64,000 bases of DNA from Rhodanobacteraceae bacterium ZG21-1 (GCA_021390615.1 JAJEJU010000024.1:682001-746000), one strand, 5' to 3'. Positions 47,131 to 57,412 are shown, counted from the first letter of the stretch. Numbers and translations are program-made. Notes: generated by a model not told the origin, from the sequence alone.

Positions 47131-48960
47131 TCAACGCTCGTGATGGCCGCCGCCACCGCCATGGGGAGCGCTGGCATGTCCGCCACCATGATTGCCACCG
47201 CCGCCGCCACCGCTGTGGCCGCCGCCGAAGGAGCGCGGTGCGCTGGCCATCGGGTGATAGGCCGGTGCGCTCGGGCGGCTGAAGTCATGCGAAGCGAACG
47301 AGCGCTGCGGTTGCGCGAACGAGCGCTCGGTGCGCGGCTGGTAGGAGCGTTGGTAAGACGGCTGCGCCGAGCGATACGCAGACTCGCGCGCGCCCTGGCC
47401 GGCAAAGCCTGCGCCGGCCGCTTCGCGCGGCTGTGGCGTGAAGCCACGATTCTGCATCGCCGGCGAGCGCGCTTCGTCGCCGCGCGTGGCAGCGAAGCCG
47501 CGCGCCTGCGCAGAGGTGGCCGCATCATGGTAAGCCGCACCGTTGCGTGCGCCCGGCATGTTCGCGCCGCGATTGAACTGCGGCGCACCCACATTGGCGC
47601 GTGCCGCCGCCATGCGGTTGGCGGGATCGAAGGCAGCGTGCGTCGCCGCCGCGCCGGCCGTCGCGCCAAGCCCGCCGCGGAAACCCGGCGTGGCCATGGC
47701 ATGGGAGAAGCGCGGCATGCTCATGTTGGCGAAGTTGGGGCGCGCCGCCGCACGCTGCGCCATGGCCGCGCCCATCTGCGGATTCATGCCGCGGTTGGCA
47801 AAGGCACCGTGCATCGCCGCTGCGCCCATCGCCGCGCCGGCCATGGCTGCCGGTGCGTGGCCGAACGCCGCCCCGCGCAGGCCGGGCGCGTTGCCGGCAT
47901 AGCGATTGTTGACGATATTGCTGTTGTTGAAGTGGTTGATGACCGTGTTCGAGTGCGAGATATAAGTGTTGTGGTTATAGACCACGGCAGGGCCGTGATA
48001 ACCCCAGCCCGGACCGCCGCGGCCCCAGCCTGGGCCGCCATGGCCCCAACCGGGGTGCCAGCCCCAGTTCACGCCCCAGGCGCCCCAGCCCCAGGGATGC
48101 CCGAAGCCCAGGCCGATGGCGATGCCGACGCCGAAGGCGATGTCGCCGTAATACGGACCGGCGTAGACCGGCCGCGGCCAGTCATAGACATAGCCGGGAT
48201 AGACCGCGATGGGCGCGCCGTAGACGACTGCGGGATCATAGGTCGGCACATAGACCACGGCGGGATCCGCCGGCTCGATCTCGATCACCTGCTGCGGCTC
48301 CTGCACCACGGCCGGACCGCTGTATACGGGCGGGCCGTTGTCCACCAGGGTGGTGGTCGGCGCGGTGGTCGGCGGTGGCGGCATGCTGCTGCGCGGCACG
48401 CTGGTCACGTTCATGCACTGATTCGACTTCAGGTTGCCGGCGGTCACCGCCAGCTGGCGCAGCGTCTGAATCTCGTTCATCACGTCGGAAGGATCGTGCA
48501 CGTAGGCATCGCCCAGCGCCGTGGTCCAGGGCAGGTTGCCGGCCATTTGGTGCAGCACCTCGGGGAAGGTGGTGAGCGCCTTGACGCTGTCGTCCCAGGG
48601 CTGCGTGTCGACCGCGTTCTGCAGCGCCGTGCCCTTCAGTGCAGCGTTCTGCTGCTGCCACTGATAGGCGGCTTCGACCTGATCCGGATAGGTGGAGCCG
48701 GCAAGCACTTGCGCGACCAGCTTGTCTGGGAAGATCGCGATGGGCGCGACCAGCTGCGACAGTTGCGCGGCGGTCGGCGGCGTATACGCGCTGCCTTGCG
48801 GATTGGCCGCCGTGCTCGCCGGCGCCGGCGTCGCCGCGGTGCCGGCGGAAGTAGGCGCTGGTGGCTGCGGATTGTCATTCGACTTGTTGCAAGCCGAGAG
48901 CATCGCCGCGCTGAGCGAAAGCGCCAGCAACGAGGGAGCGAATTTCTTCAGAGACGACAT
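47131..48960 (-). CDS. DUF3300 lipoprotein
   Basis: The 609-residue protein has a lipoprotein signal (AAMLSACN, Cys24) and a DUF3300 domain (about 60-280). The domain shows LVAPIAIFPDKLVAQVLAGS, YPDQVEAAYQW, DPSDVMNEIQTLRQLA and PADPAVVYVPTYDPAVVYG. The remaining half is low complexity: Gly/Trp-rich (GWGAWGVNWGWHPGWG), then Ala/Met-, Arg/Gln- and finally Gly/His-rich. DUF3300 proteins are secreted or surface proteins of unknown role. The Gly/His tail could bind metals. A perfect hairpin follows the gene. Confidence 0.82.
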   Translation of the reverse strand: MSSLKKFAPSLLALSLSAAMLSACNKSNDNPQPPAPTSAGTAATPAPASTAANPQGSAYTPPTAAQLSQLVAPIAIFPDKLVAQVLAGSTYPDQVEAAYQWQQQNAALKGTALQNAVDTQPWDDSVKALTTFPEVLHQMAGNLPWTTALGDAYVHDPSDVMNEIQTLRQLAVTAGNLKSNQCMNVTSVPRSSMPPPPTTAPTTTLVDNGPPVYSGPAVVQEPQQVIEIEPADPAVVYVPTYDPAVVYGAPIAVYPGYVYDWPRPVYAGPYYGDIAFGVGIAIGLGFGHPWGWGAWGVNWGWHPGWGHGGPGWGRGGPGWGYHGPAVVYNHNTYISHSNTVINHFNNSNIVNNRYAGNAPGLRGAAFGHAPAAMAGAAMGAAAMHGAFANRGMNPQMGAAMAQRAAARPNFANMSMPRFSHAMATPGFRGGLGATAGAAATHAAFDPANRMAAARANVGAPQFNRGANMPGARNGAAYHDAATSAQARGFAATRGDEARSPAMQNRGFTPQPREAAGAGFAGQGARESAYRSAQPSYQRSYQPRTERSFAQPQRSFASHDFSRPSAPAYHPMASAPRSFGGGHSGGGGGGNHGGGHASAPHGGGGGHHER

Positions 48961-49460
48961 GGCTGTTTCTCCTGAACTGCATAGCCGACATTTGGATCAG
49001 TGTGAGGCCGCAAAAATGAATCTCCGCTGCCAGACCCCCTGACAGAAACGATCGATTCGGCCGCAAGAACGCCCCCTCGGAGGGGGCGTTGACCATGCGC
49101 GTTTACGCTGTCGCGATCATTCAGCGCAGGTTGCTGCGCTTCGCCACGCCGCCAACGAAAATCTTACGAAGGCAGGATGCAACGCCACATCGAGGCGATG
49201 GCGAAGCAGGTCATGGGCTTAGCGCACATGCCTGAGGAAAAATATTCGCTGCCGCCCTGGCCCAGGCTGGCTTGGCTCGGTGCTTGGCAGGCGGCGGGAC
49301 GAATTCAGCGATGGTTAGGCTGCGAAACGGCGACGCGCGCATCGATGAACCGTTGCCGATCACGCAGGTGCCTTCCAACTGCTCGCCCGGCGCATCTTCG
49401 AGGATGCGCCGGGCGAAGCAGGCCATCTCATCGAGGCTGCCTACCGTCTAACGATGCGCT
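48961..49460. other. 500-bp intergenic region with a 10-bp hairpin
   Basis: AACGCCCCCT (49068-49077), loop CGG, AGGGGGCGTT (49081-49090) is a perfect hairpin with no strong T run. It could serve transcripts from either side. Open frames on both strands in 49177-49464 lack any protein-like feature, so I report no gene. Confidence 0.45.
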
Positions 49461-49787
49461 TTAGAACGGTGGGCGCGCAGTCGTCCGGAGCCGCTCCACC
49501 ATCGGCTTGACGATCCAGGTCTTGACCGACCATTGGAAGGCGAAGAACGACACCGGCAAGGCCGCCAGGAAGGCGAGCACGCTGACTACCAGGCGGATGT
49601 CATCCGACGAGCTGTGGGTGAGGCCCATCACGGCGCCGACGATGGCGCCGCCCACGCCGCCCGCGACGGCTCCGCCGCAACTGGCGATCAGGAAGAAGAT
49701 CAGCCAGCTCTTGAAATAGGCAGGATCGGGCACGGCGGCTTCATACGCAGGAGCCTGCGGCAGTATCGGCGGCATGGGCGATGACAT
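49461..49787 (-). CDS. Small two-helix membrane protein
   Basis: The 108-residue protein has a Pro-rich N-terminus and two hydrophobic segments (about 27-55 and 66-86). The first is a Gly/Ala zipper (GGAVAGGVGGAIVGAVMG), a pattern of tightly packed membrane helices. I do not recognise the family. It ends 6 bases before the stop of the helicase gene on the same strand, so it may be co-transcribed with it. Confidence 0.6.
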   Translation of the reverse strand: MSSPMPPILPQAPAYEAAVPDPAYFKSWLIFFLIASCGGAVAGGVGGAIVGAVMGLTHSSSDDIRLVVSVLAFLAALPVSFFAFQWSVKTWIVKPMVERLRTTARPPF

Positions 49788-49793
49788 GGCGAT

Positions 49794-51668
49794 TCACTCC
49801 GCCTGTGCGAGTTGTTCGGATACCTCGTTGATCGAGGCGCGGATGCGCGCGCTGAACACCGAGTCCTCGCTGTGTACCATCAGCAGCCGTTCGGTGGCGC
49901 GCGTCATGGCGACGTAGAGCAGGCGCGCCTCGTGCGCCTCGTCATCGTTCGGCCTGGGCAACTGGCCGAGATAGGGAATCAGCACCAGCGGGAATTCCAG
50001 GCCCTTGCTGGAATGCATGGTGATCAGCTTCACGCTGTCCTCGACCAGGAACAGGCTGGACTTGCCGTTGCGGTCGGCCAGCTTGCAGGAGATACCCGCC
50101 TGCTCCAGCGCAGCCTGCAGCTGCTCGCCCTGCCAGGCATGGCGGAACAGCACGGCGATGTCGTCGAGCCGACGCCCGTGCGCCTGCTCGTCGCGGATCT
50201 GCTGCACCACCGTGGCCAGCTCGTCGCGTGCGTCGTTGGCGCGGATCAGTACCGGTAGGGCGCCGCGGCGGCCCGCGCTTTCCGGCGCCAGCCGCGGCAC
50301 GCCGTCTTCCTCGCCGGCCTGTTCGATGAGCAGCTCGTTGGCGAAGCCGCGCGCGACGGCGAGGATTTCCAGGGTGTTGCGGTAATTGAGCTTGAGGATG
50401 GTGGTGCGGCCCTGGGCCTGCACGCCCAGGCTCTTCCAGGTGAACTTGCGGCGATCGCTGCGGCCGTTGATGTTCTGCGCGTCGTCGTACAGCACCAGCA
50501 GGGAATTGGTTTGCGGATCGATCATCTGCACGATCAGCTTGTACCAGTCCGGCTCGAAGTCGTGGCCTTCGTCGATCATCACCGCGCCGTACTGGTGGCG
50601 CGGAATCTGGCCGCGGTCGACGCCTTCCATCACCTTCTCCACCAGCTGCACGAAATAGCCGGGTCCGCTGCTCTCGGGCAGCGGCACGTGGTAGGCGGTG
50701 AGCATCTGGTGGCACCACGCGTGGAAGTTGCGCACGTCCACGCGATCGGCCAGGCCGCGTTCGCCGATCAGCTGGCTCAGCCGCGCGGCCAGGGTCTTGT
50801 TGTAGCAGAGCACCAGGATCGGCTTGTCCAGCGCCTGCGCTAGTTGCATCGCGCGGAAGCCGAGGATCATGGTCTTGCCGGAGCCGGCGACGCCGTGAAT
50901 GATCCGGTGCTCGTCGCCCAGCGAGCGCGCCAGCTGCTCCTGCTGCGCATCCATCACCTTGATCAGTTCCGGAATCTGCAAGGCCTTCGACGCCGCGACC
51001 GGCGGCCCCAGCGACAGGCCGAACTGGCTGGCGCCGGGATCGACCCGCAACTCGGGAAACAGATGCCAGCGCACGCGGTCGATCTGCGGCAGGGTCAGGG
51101 CCAGCGGGAACACCTGGGGGAACATCGCCCACAGCCGTTCCTGGAAGGCCTCGGCGTCCACGCTGTCGAAAATCTCGTCGCGGCACAGCACCAGGTGTTC
51201 CGGCAAGACTTCGCCGAGGTCGCCTTCGATGAACTGCTGGCGGCCGATATTGGCCAGCACCACGCCGTAGGCCCAGGGCATCGCCAGCTTGCCGGCGTGG
51301 CGGCTCGACGGCGGATGCAGCAGCGCCGGGTCCTGCTGCAGCTGCGCGCACACCTCGGCAGCGTAGGTGCGCGCCTGCAGCAGCGGGCTGACTTCCTTCA
51401 CCGAGCCGCGGTCGGTGCGCAGAGTGAACTGGTCCTTGTCGGCCTGCAAGATGGTGTCCACCTTCCAGTCCTTCACCTCGAGCACCAGCAGGCCGCGGCG
51501 CGGGTGGAACACCACGAAGTCTGGCCGCCGCTGCTTGCGGCCGATCGGCACGTCGTACCACAGCAGATAATCGTTCTCGAGCTTCTGCTCGAGCCGTTCG
51601 GAAAAGCGTTTTTCACCGCCGGTCATGCGCGGCAAACAGCTGTTGCGCGTCGGAATAAGTGTCGCCAC
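49794..51668 (-). CDS. NERD nuclease-domain / UvrD-like helicase fusion
   Basis: The 624-residue protein joins a NERD nuclease-related domain (about 20-130; RRPDFVVF with Asp50 and LVLEVKDWK with Glu64 and Lys66) to an SF1A helicase. The helicase motifs are Walker A GVAGSGKT (259-266), motif II MIDEGHD (364-370), motif IV-like LKLNYRNTLEIL, motif V TMHSSKGLEFPLVLIPYLG and motif VI LLYVAMTRATERLL. The start is GTG at 51668 with GGGGAG nearby. Such fusions occur in repair and some phage-defence contexts. Nothing adjacent proves a defence system here. Confidence 0.88.
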   Translation of the reverse strand: MATLIPTRNSCLPRMTGGEKRFSERLEQKLENDYLLWYDVPIGRKQRRPDFVVFHPRRGLLVLEVKDWKVDTILQADKDQFTLRTDRGSVKEVSPLLQARTYAAEVCAQLQQDPALLHPPSSRHAGKLAMPWAYGVVLANIGRQQFIEGDLGEVLPEHLVLCRDEIFDSVDAEAFQERLWAMFPQVFPLALTLPQIDRVRWHLFPELRVDPGASQFGLSLGPPVAASKALQIPELIKVMDAQQEQLARSLGDEHRIIHGVAGSGKTMILGFRAMQLAQALDKPILVLCYNKTLAARLSQLIGERGLADRVDVRNFHAWCHQMLTAYHVPLPESSGPGYFVQLVEKVMEGVDRGQIPRHQYGAVMIDEGHDFEPDWYKLIVQMIDPQTNSLLVLYDDAQNINGRSDRRKFTWKSLGVQAQGRTTILKLNYRNTLEILAVARGFANELLIEQAGEEDGVPRLAPESAGRRGALPVLIRANDARDELATVVQQIRDEQAHGRRLDDIAVLFRHAWQGEQLQAALEQAGISCKLADRNGKSSLFLVEDSVKLITMHSSKGLEFPLVLIPYLGQLPRPNDDEAHEARLLYVAMTRATERLLMVHSEDSVFSARIRASINEVSEQLAQAE

Positions 51669-51738
51669 CTTGGCTCCCCTGACTTGCGTCTCCTACCGAC
51701 GTTAGCGGATCGACGTCCGCTGTCAATCTAGCAGCGTG

Positions 51739-52710
51739 CTAGCCGGCGTCGGCCCGGCCTGCAGGAGAGTCATCCTCCGACGGCCAGCCGTGCAGGGCGG
51801 CATGCGGCATGCCCACGCGCGCGCAGGCATGGCTGACCATGCCGTCGGTCAGCGCCGCGCGGAATACCGGGGACAGTGCGGCCAGGGCGCGTGCGGCAAG
51901 GCGCGACTGCAGGCGCTGGCGCGGCGTGCGTTCGAGCATGTCCAGCGCCCACTCCGGCAGCAGGGCGGTGCCGGCATGCAGGAAGGCGTTGCGCGAGAAT
52001 CCCGCCGCTGGCACCGGCAGGCGCACCTGCGCCAGTACGCCGAGCACGGTGCGCGCCCGCTCGCCGTAGTACAGGGTGGGGCGCACGCGGCGGAAGTAGT
52101 CCTCGACTTCGGCTTCGCTGCGCGGCACTTCGCGCGCGCCGAGCGCTTCGGCGATGCGGCGCACTTCGTCGTAGTAGCGGTCGCCGGCGCCTTCGGGCAT
52201 GGCGATGCGGCTGTAGCGGCGGTAGCCGTGCAGGAAGCTGTACGCCTCGCTGACGTGCACCCAGGTCAGCAGGTCCGGATCGTTGGCGTCGTAAGGGCGA
52301 CCGTCCTCGGCTTGCCCGTGCACGCGGCCGTGGATCTGCCGCACGTGCGCGATCAGCCGCAGCGCCTGTTCGCGCGGCGCATAAGTGGTGCCGCCGACGA
52401 AGGTGGTGGTGCGGCGCAGGCGGCCGACCAGGTCTTCGCGGAAGTTGGAGTGGTCCCACACGCCGGCCAGGGCCAGCGGATGCAGGGTCTGCAGCATCAG
52501 CGCGGCGAGCCCGCCGGCCAGCATGCCGGGGAAATCGGCATGCACGCGCCAGGTCGGTCCGTTAGGGTCGAACAGGCCGGGGTCGCCCACGGGATGGTCG
52601 TAGTCCAGCCCGTCGCCGCGGTCGCGCGGAAAGGCGCGCAGCACCCAGTGGCGGATCGCCGAGCGCATCGGCGGCATCGGTGCGTTCGAGGGCAGGGCTG
52701 GCAGCTTCAT
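51739..52710 (-). CDS. MpaB-like oxygenase (DUF2236)
   Basis: The 323-residue protein carries the DUF2236/MpaB pattern: LQTLHPLALAGVWDHSNF, GRLRRTTTFVGGTTYAP, VRQIHGRVHGQAEDGRPYDA and DPDLLTWVHVSEAYSFLHGY. The His-rich core suggests heme binding, as in latex-clearing and MpaB oxygenases, but the substrate is unknown. No signal peptide is evident. It is divergent from the aroG leader, with its start at 52710. Confidence 0.8.
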   Translation of the reverse strand: MKLPALPSNAPMPPMRSAIRHWVLRAFPRDRGDGLDYDHPVGDPGLFDPNGPTWRVHADFPGMLAGGLAALMLQTLHPLALAGVWDHSNFREDLVGRLRRTTTFVGGTTYAPREQALRLIAHVRQIHGRVHGQAEDGRPYDANDPDLLTWVHVSEAYSFLHGYRRYSRIAMPEGAGDRYYDEVRRIAEALGAREVPRSEAEVEDYFRRVRPTLYYGERARTVLGVLAQVRLPVPAAGFSRNAFLHAGTALLPEWALDMLERTPRQRLQSRLAARALAALSPVFRAALTDGMVSHACARVGMPHAALHGWPSEDDSPAGRADAG

Positions 52711-52858
52711 GCGCCTAGTTTAGGCGAGTCCGCGCCGCTGCAGCTCTGCTTTGATGCATGGCCAGCCCGGTGCCGACGCGCGGCGGACCGGCACGGCACG
52801 GACGGCCAAATGGCTCGTGGGGGTTTGCGCGGGCGGCGGACTGTGCTATTCCTAAGTC

Positions 52859-52942
52859 ATGAGCTTCCACACCTACCGCCTGCATGTCTGGTTTTATGGC
52901 TATCCGAGGCCACCGGCGGCGGTGTGGGCGCGATCGAGCTAA
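52859..52942 (+). CDS. Aromatic-rich attenuator leader peptide
   Basis: The 27-residue peptide has seven aromatic residues (Phe3, Tyr6, Trp11, Phe12, Tyr13, Tyr15, Trp23), five of them at positions 6-15. Its stop codon lies 25 bases before a terminator and about 100 bases before the DAHP synthase start. Pausing of the ribosome at Phe, Tyr or Trp codons would be the sensor. No strong Shine-Dalgarno precedes the ATG, which is one weakness of the call. Confidence 0.8.
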   Translation: MSFHTYRLHVWFYGYPRPPAAVWARSS

Positions 52943-52995
52943 GCAAGCTCCAAGCAAGTTCCCAAGCAACCGCCAGCCCACCTGGCGGTTTTTTT
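52910..52995 (+). promoter_or_regulatory. Attenuator: competing hairpins and terminator for the DAHP synthase gene
   Basis: An early hairpin pairs CACCG (52911-52915) with CGGTG (52920-52924). The terminator pairs AACCGCCAG (52968-52976) with CTGGCGGTT (52982-52990), followed by TTTTT. GGCGGT at 52918-52923 is complementary to ACCGCC at 52969-52974, so it can compete with the terminator and act as antiterminator. GTGGGC (52924-52929) can also pair with GCCCAC (52976-52981). The layout fits translation-coupled attenuation. Confidence 0.78.
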
Positions 52996-53044
52996 ATGGC
53001 CGCCACCTGACCGACCCAGACCTCATCGATCCAGGAGCCGCCTC

Positions 53045-54124
<1,080 letters not shown>

Positions 54125-54202
54125 CCCGCTTGCGACGCGGCGGCTCGTGGTCCCGTGCCAGAACGCTTACCATCGCTGCATGCTTGTTGCTGCGAGGTGC
54201 GT

Positions 54203-54490
54203 ATGCCTGCCGAATCGACCCTGGCGATCCGCCACGACCCAGCCGCCCATCGTTTCGAGGTGGTGGTGGATGGCAAGCTCTGCGAATTGGACTATCAGTT
54301 GCAGGGTGCCGTGATGACCATCGTGCATACCGGCGTGCCGCCGGCGGTGGAGGGCAGGGGCATCGCTTCGGCGCTGGTGCAGGCTGCCTTCGATGCCGCC
54401 CGCGCGGCTGGCTGGAAAGTGCAGCCCGCGTGCTCCTACGCCTCGGCGTGGGCGCGCCGTCATCCCGAGCAGGCCGAACTACTGGTTTGA
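54203..54490 (+). CDS. Small YjdJ-like GNAT acetyltransferase
   Basis: The 95-residue protein has only the compact GNAT core: FEVVVDGKLCELDYQLQG, IVHTGVPPAVEGRGIASALVQAAF (acetyl-CoA loop) and KVQPACSYASAWARRHPE. This matches the short eukaryote-shared GNAT family (YjdJ type), which lacks the usual N-terminal strand. Substrate unknown. It follows aroG by 78 bases on the same strand, possibly read by read-through. Confidence 0.82.
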   Translation: MPAESTLAIRHDPAAHRFEVVVDGKLCELDYQLQGAVMTIVHTGVPPAVEGRGIASALVQAAFDAARAAGWKVQPACSYASAWARRHPEQAELLV

Positions 54491-54809
54491 GCTAGCGCCG
54501 TCAGACGGCTCCGCATAGCGCACGACGGTGATCCGAGGCGACGTGAGCGCTTGCCTGCAGGCCGATGCTGCTTGGCCACGCGTCTGCCAGCACATCCCCT
54601 CTTCACATGCGAAACACTCGCTGCCTGTCTTCGAGCAGCCTCTAGCTTCGCCAGGCTGCGCACGCGACTGGGCGCTTCTGCTGCGCTAGACGAGCAGCTC
54701 CGGCTTCGCTCCGGAACATGACGGCGGACCGGCAGCCTCGACACTGGGTATGATCGCCGGGCCGCGCATGCCTGCGGCCGACCCTACGAACGACCCGGCA
54801 GGAGTTTCG
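54491..54809. other. 319-bp intergenic region
   Basis: No gene is seen. Short self-complementary stretches are present but none resembles a terminator. Confidence 0.4.
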
Positions 54810-55505
54810 ATGAGCCAAGGATCCGACCTGCAGCCTTCCGCGCCTGCGCAGCGCCGCCGCCGTCGCTGGCGCCCGCTGCATGCGCTGCGCACGCGGCCGC
54901 GCCTGAGCACAGCGGCGCTTATCTTCCTGCTTGCCGGCGGCGTGCTGCTGTGGTGCGGCATCCGCTGGGTGGAGGCCTTGCTGCTGGGCTTCGACCTGGG
55001 CGCGGTGGTGTTCCTGGGCGGCATGCTGTGGCTGTTCAATCGCGCCACGCCGGAACGCATGCGCCACCAGGCGCGTGCTCAGGACGCCGGGCGCTGGGGC
55101 ATCCTGTGGACTGCGGTGAGCCTGACCGGCGTGGTGCTGGTGGCGCTGGGCACCGAACTGCATGCGGCCAAGGGCGGCGGCATCGCGCCCATCGTGATCG
55201 CCGGCTGCAGCATCGTGCTGTCGTGGCTGTTCATGAACGTGATGTTCGCCCTGCATTACGCGCACGGCTTCTACGGCGACTACGGCAAGCAACACGAGGG
55301 GCTGGATTTTCCCGGCAAACAGGAGCCGGACTACTGGGACTTCGCCTATTTCTCGATCATCATCGGCATGACCTTCCAGGTCTCCGACGTGCAGATCACC
55401 AGCCGCTACCTGCGCCGCATCGCGCTGGTGCACAGCGTGATCGCCTTCTTCTTCAATATGTTCATCATCGCGGTGACGGTGAATATCGTGGCTGGCCTCG
55501 GCTGA
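54810..55505 (+). CDS. DUF1345 membrane protein
   Basis: The 231-residue protein has a basic N-terminus and five to six hydrophobic helices (about 35-54, 59-76, 100-120, 130-155, 180-196 and 205-228). Family markers of DUF1345 are visible: FALHYAHGFY, GLDFPGKQEPDYWDFAYFSIIIGMTFQVSDVQITS and a final IIAVTVNI. The function is unknown. It looks like a small inner-membrane channel-like protein. GGAG lies 5 bases upstream of the ATG at 54810. Confidence 0.85.
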   Translation: MSQGSDLQPSAPAQRRRRRWRPLHALRTRPRLSTAALIFLLAGGVLLWCGIRWVEALLLGFDLGAVVFLGGMLWLFNRATPERMRHQARAQDAGRWGILWTAVSLTGVVLVALGTELHAAKGGGIAPIVIAGCSIVLSWLFMNVMFALHYAHGFYGDYGKQHEGLDFPGKQEPDYWDFAYFSIIIGMTFQVSDVQITSRYLRRIALVHSVIAFFFNMFIIAVTVNIVAGLG

Positions 55506-55580
55506 GGCTACGCCGGTCGGCGCGACGGGCGTTCTTTATCGTGCGACGGCGGTGGTGACGGCGAGCGGCGGGCCGTCCGC

Positions 55581-56063
55581 TCAGTCGCGGAAATTGTCGA
55601 ACTGCAGCGGCAGCTCGACCTCGGCGTTGCGCAGCACGGCGATGGCGGCCTGCAGGTCGTCGCGCTTCTTGCCGGAGACGCGCAGCTTGTCGCCGTTGAT
55701 CTGCGCCTCGACCTTGAGCTTGGCTCCCTTTAGCACGGCGATCAGCTTCTTCGCCTCGGCCTGCTCGATGCCTTGCTTCACGGTGATCTTCTGGCGTGAG
55801 CCGGCCAGGTTGGTCTCCGGCTCGGCGGTGTCCAGCGCACGCAGGTCGATCTTGCGCGTGGCCATGCGGGTACGCAGGATGTCGCGCATCTGCTGCAGCT
55901 GGAATTCGCTGGGTGCGCTCAGCGCGACCACGAACTTGTCCAGTTCGAAATGGGCATCGCTGCCCTTGAAGTCGAAGCGGGTGGCCAGCTCGCGGTTGGC
56001 CTGGTCGACCGCATTGGTCAGCTCGTGCTTGTCGACCTCGGAGACTACGTCGAAGGAAGGCAT
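55581..56063 (-). CDS. yajQ: YajQ family nucleotide-binding protein
   Basis: The 160-residue protein starts MPSFDVVSEVDKHELTNAVDQ and carries NRELATRFDFKGSDA, KIDLRALDTAEPE and KLVEAQINGDKLRVSGKKRDDLQ-like segments throughout, diagnostic of YajQ. In Xanthomonas a YajQ homologue binds cyclic di-GMP and affects virulence gene expression. That role is known for the family and not shown here. Single gene, convergent with the DUF1345 gene. Confidence 0.93.
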   Translation of the reverse strand: MPSFDVVSEVDKHELTNAVDQANRELATRFDFKGSDAHFELDKFVVALSAPSEFQLQQMRDILRTRMATRKIDLRALDTAEPETNLAGSRQKITVKQGIEQAEAKKLIAVLKGAKLKVEAQINGDKLRVSGKKRDDLQAAIAVLRNAEVELPLQFDNFRD

Positions 56064-56150
56064 GGCGATGGTTTCCGAAAGGGGCGGTCAGTGTAAGCGA
56101 TCAGGGATAATGGCGCGCCGGACGAGATGGCGTGACGGGAGCGGGCGGGC

Positions 56151-57329
56151 ATGAAAGTGGATGTGCTGATCATCGGCGCCGGCGCCGCCGGGCTGATGTG
56201 CGCGATGACTGCAGGCCGCCGCGGCCGTCGCGTGCTGGTGCTGGATCACGCCAACAAACCCGGCAAGAAGATCCTGATGTCCGGCGGCGGCCGCTGCAAC
56301 TTCACCAACCTCGGGGTGACCCCGGCCAATTACCTGTCGGCGAACCCGCACTTCATGAAGTCGGCGCTGGCCCGCTATACGCCGTGGGACTTCATCGCGC
56401 TGGTGCAGAAGCACCGCATCGCCTATCACGAGAAGGAACTGGGTCAGCTGTTCTGCGACGAGTCGTCCAAGCAGATTCTGCGCATGCTGCTGGACGAGTG
56501 CGAGGCGGTCGGCGCCACGGTCAAGACCGACTGCGGCGTGCAGCAGGTACGCACGGGCGCCGAGGGTTTCAGCGTGCTCACCAGTCAGGGCACCGTGCAA
56601 GCTGCGTCGCTGGTGATCGCCAGCGGTGGTCTGTCGATTCCCAGCATGGGCGCCAGCGGCTTCGGCTACGAGCTGGCCAGGCAGTTCGGTCATGCGGTGC
56701 TGCCCACCCGCGCTGGCCTGGTGCCGCTGACCCTGAGCGGCAAGCACCAGGAGCACTATGCCGACCTGGCCGGCGTGGCGCTGCCGCAGGTGGAGGCGCG
56801 CGCCGGCAGGCAGGACTTCCGCGCCGGCCTGCTGTTTACCCATCGCGGCATCAGCGGCCCGGCGATCCTGCAGATATCTTCCTACTGGCAGCCCGGCGAC
56901 GAACTGCGGCTCGACCTGCTGCCGGAGCGGTCCGCGGGCGCATGGTTGATCGAGCAGCGTGCCGCCAGGCCCGCCGCCGAGCTGCGCACGGTGCTGGGCG
57001 AAATCCTGCCGAAGCGGCTGGCCCAGCGCCTGTGCGAGCACTGGCTGCCCAGCAAGCCGTTGCGCCAGTATCGCGAGGCCGAGCTGGAGCGGATCGGCGC
57101 GCAACTGCAGGACTGGCCGATCACGGCAAGCGGCACCGAGGGCTATCGCACTGCCGAGGTCACCCTGGGTGGCGTGGATACCGATGGACTGTCGTCCAGC
57201 ACGATGCAGTCGAAACTGGTGCCTGGCCTGTTCTTTATTGGCGAAGTGGTCGACGTCACCGGCTGGCTGGGCGGGTATAACTTTCAGTGGGCCTGGGCAT
57301 CCGGGCATGCGGCGGGCGAGGCGGTCTAG
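56151..57329 (+). CDS. HI0933/YhiN-type FAD-dependent oxidoreductase
   Basis: The 392-residue flavoprotein has the N-terminal dinucleotide motif VLIIGAGAAGLMCAMTAGRRG (about 4-24) and GKKILMSGGGRCNFTN. RAGLLFTHRGISGPAILQIS and the C-terminal FFIGEVVDVTGWLGGYNFQWAWASG follow. These define the HI0933/YhiN family, whose substrate is unassigned. It is cytoplasmic. The yajQ gene is divergent, and the dehydrogenase gene follows 83 bases later on the same strand. Confidence 0.9.
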   Translation: MKVDVLIIGAGAAGLMCAMTAGRRGRRVLVLDHANKPGKKILMSGGGRCNFTNLGVTPANYLSANPHFMKSALARYTPWDFIALVQKHRIAYHEKELGQLFCDESSKQILRMLLDECEAVGATVKTDCGVQQVRTGAEGFSVLTSQGTVQAASLVIASGGLSIPSMGASGFGYELARQFGHAVLPTRAGLVPLTLSGKHQEHYADLAGVALPQVEARAGRQDFRAGLLFTHRGISGPAILQISSYWQPGDELRLDLLPERSAGAWLIEQRAARPAAELRTVLGEILPKRLAQRLCEHWLPSKPLRQYREAELERIGAQLQDWPITASGTEGYRTAEVTLGGVDTDGLSSSTMQSKLVPGLFFIGEVVDVTGWLGGYNFQWAWASGHAAGEAV

Positions 57330-57412
57330 CGCGGCGTAGTGTCGGTCTCGTGCTTGTCGTCGCTGATCGAGATGATGAGTCGGCCGACCGGCCGCAGCGA
57401 AGCGGAGGAAAC

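Larger units (their letters stand above)
52711..53044 (+). promoter_or_regulatory. aroG upstream leader region
   Basis: This region carries the 27-residue leader peptide gene at 52859-52942, its hairpins and the attenuator terminator. A TGCTAT at 52844-52849 could be a -10 box, but no -35 at normal spacing is visible, so the promoter is not fixed. Confidence 0.7.
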
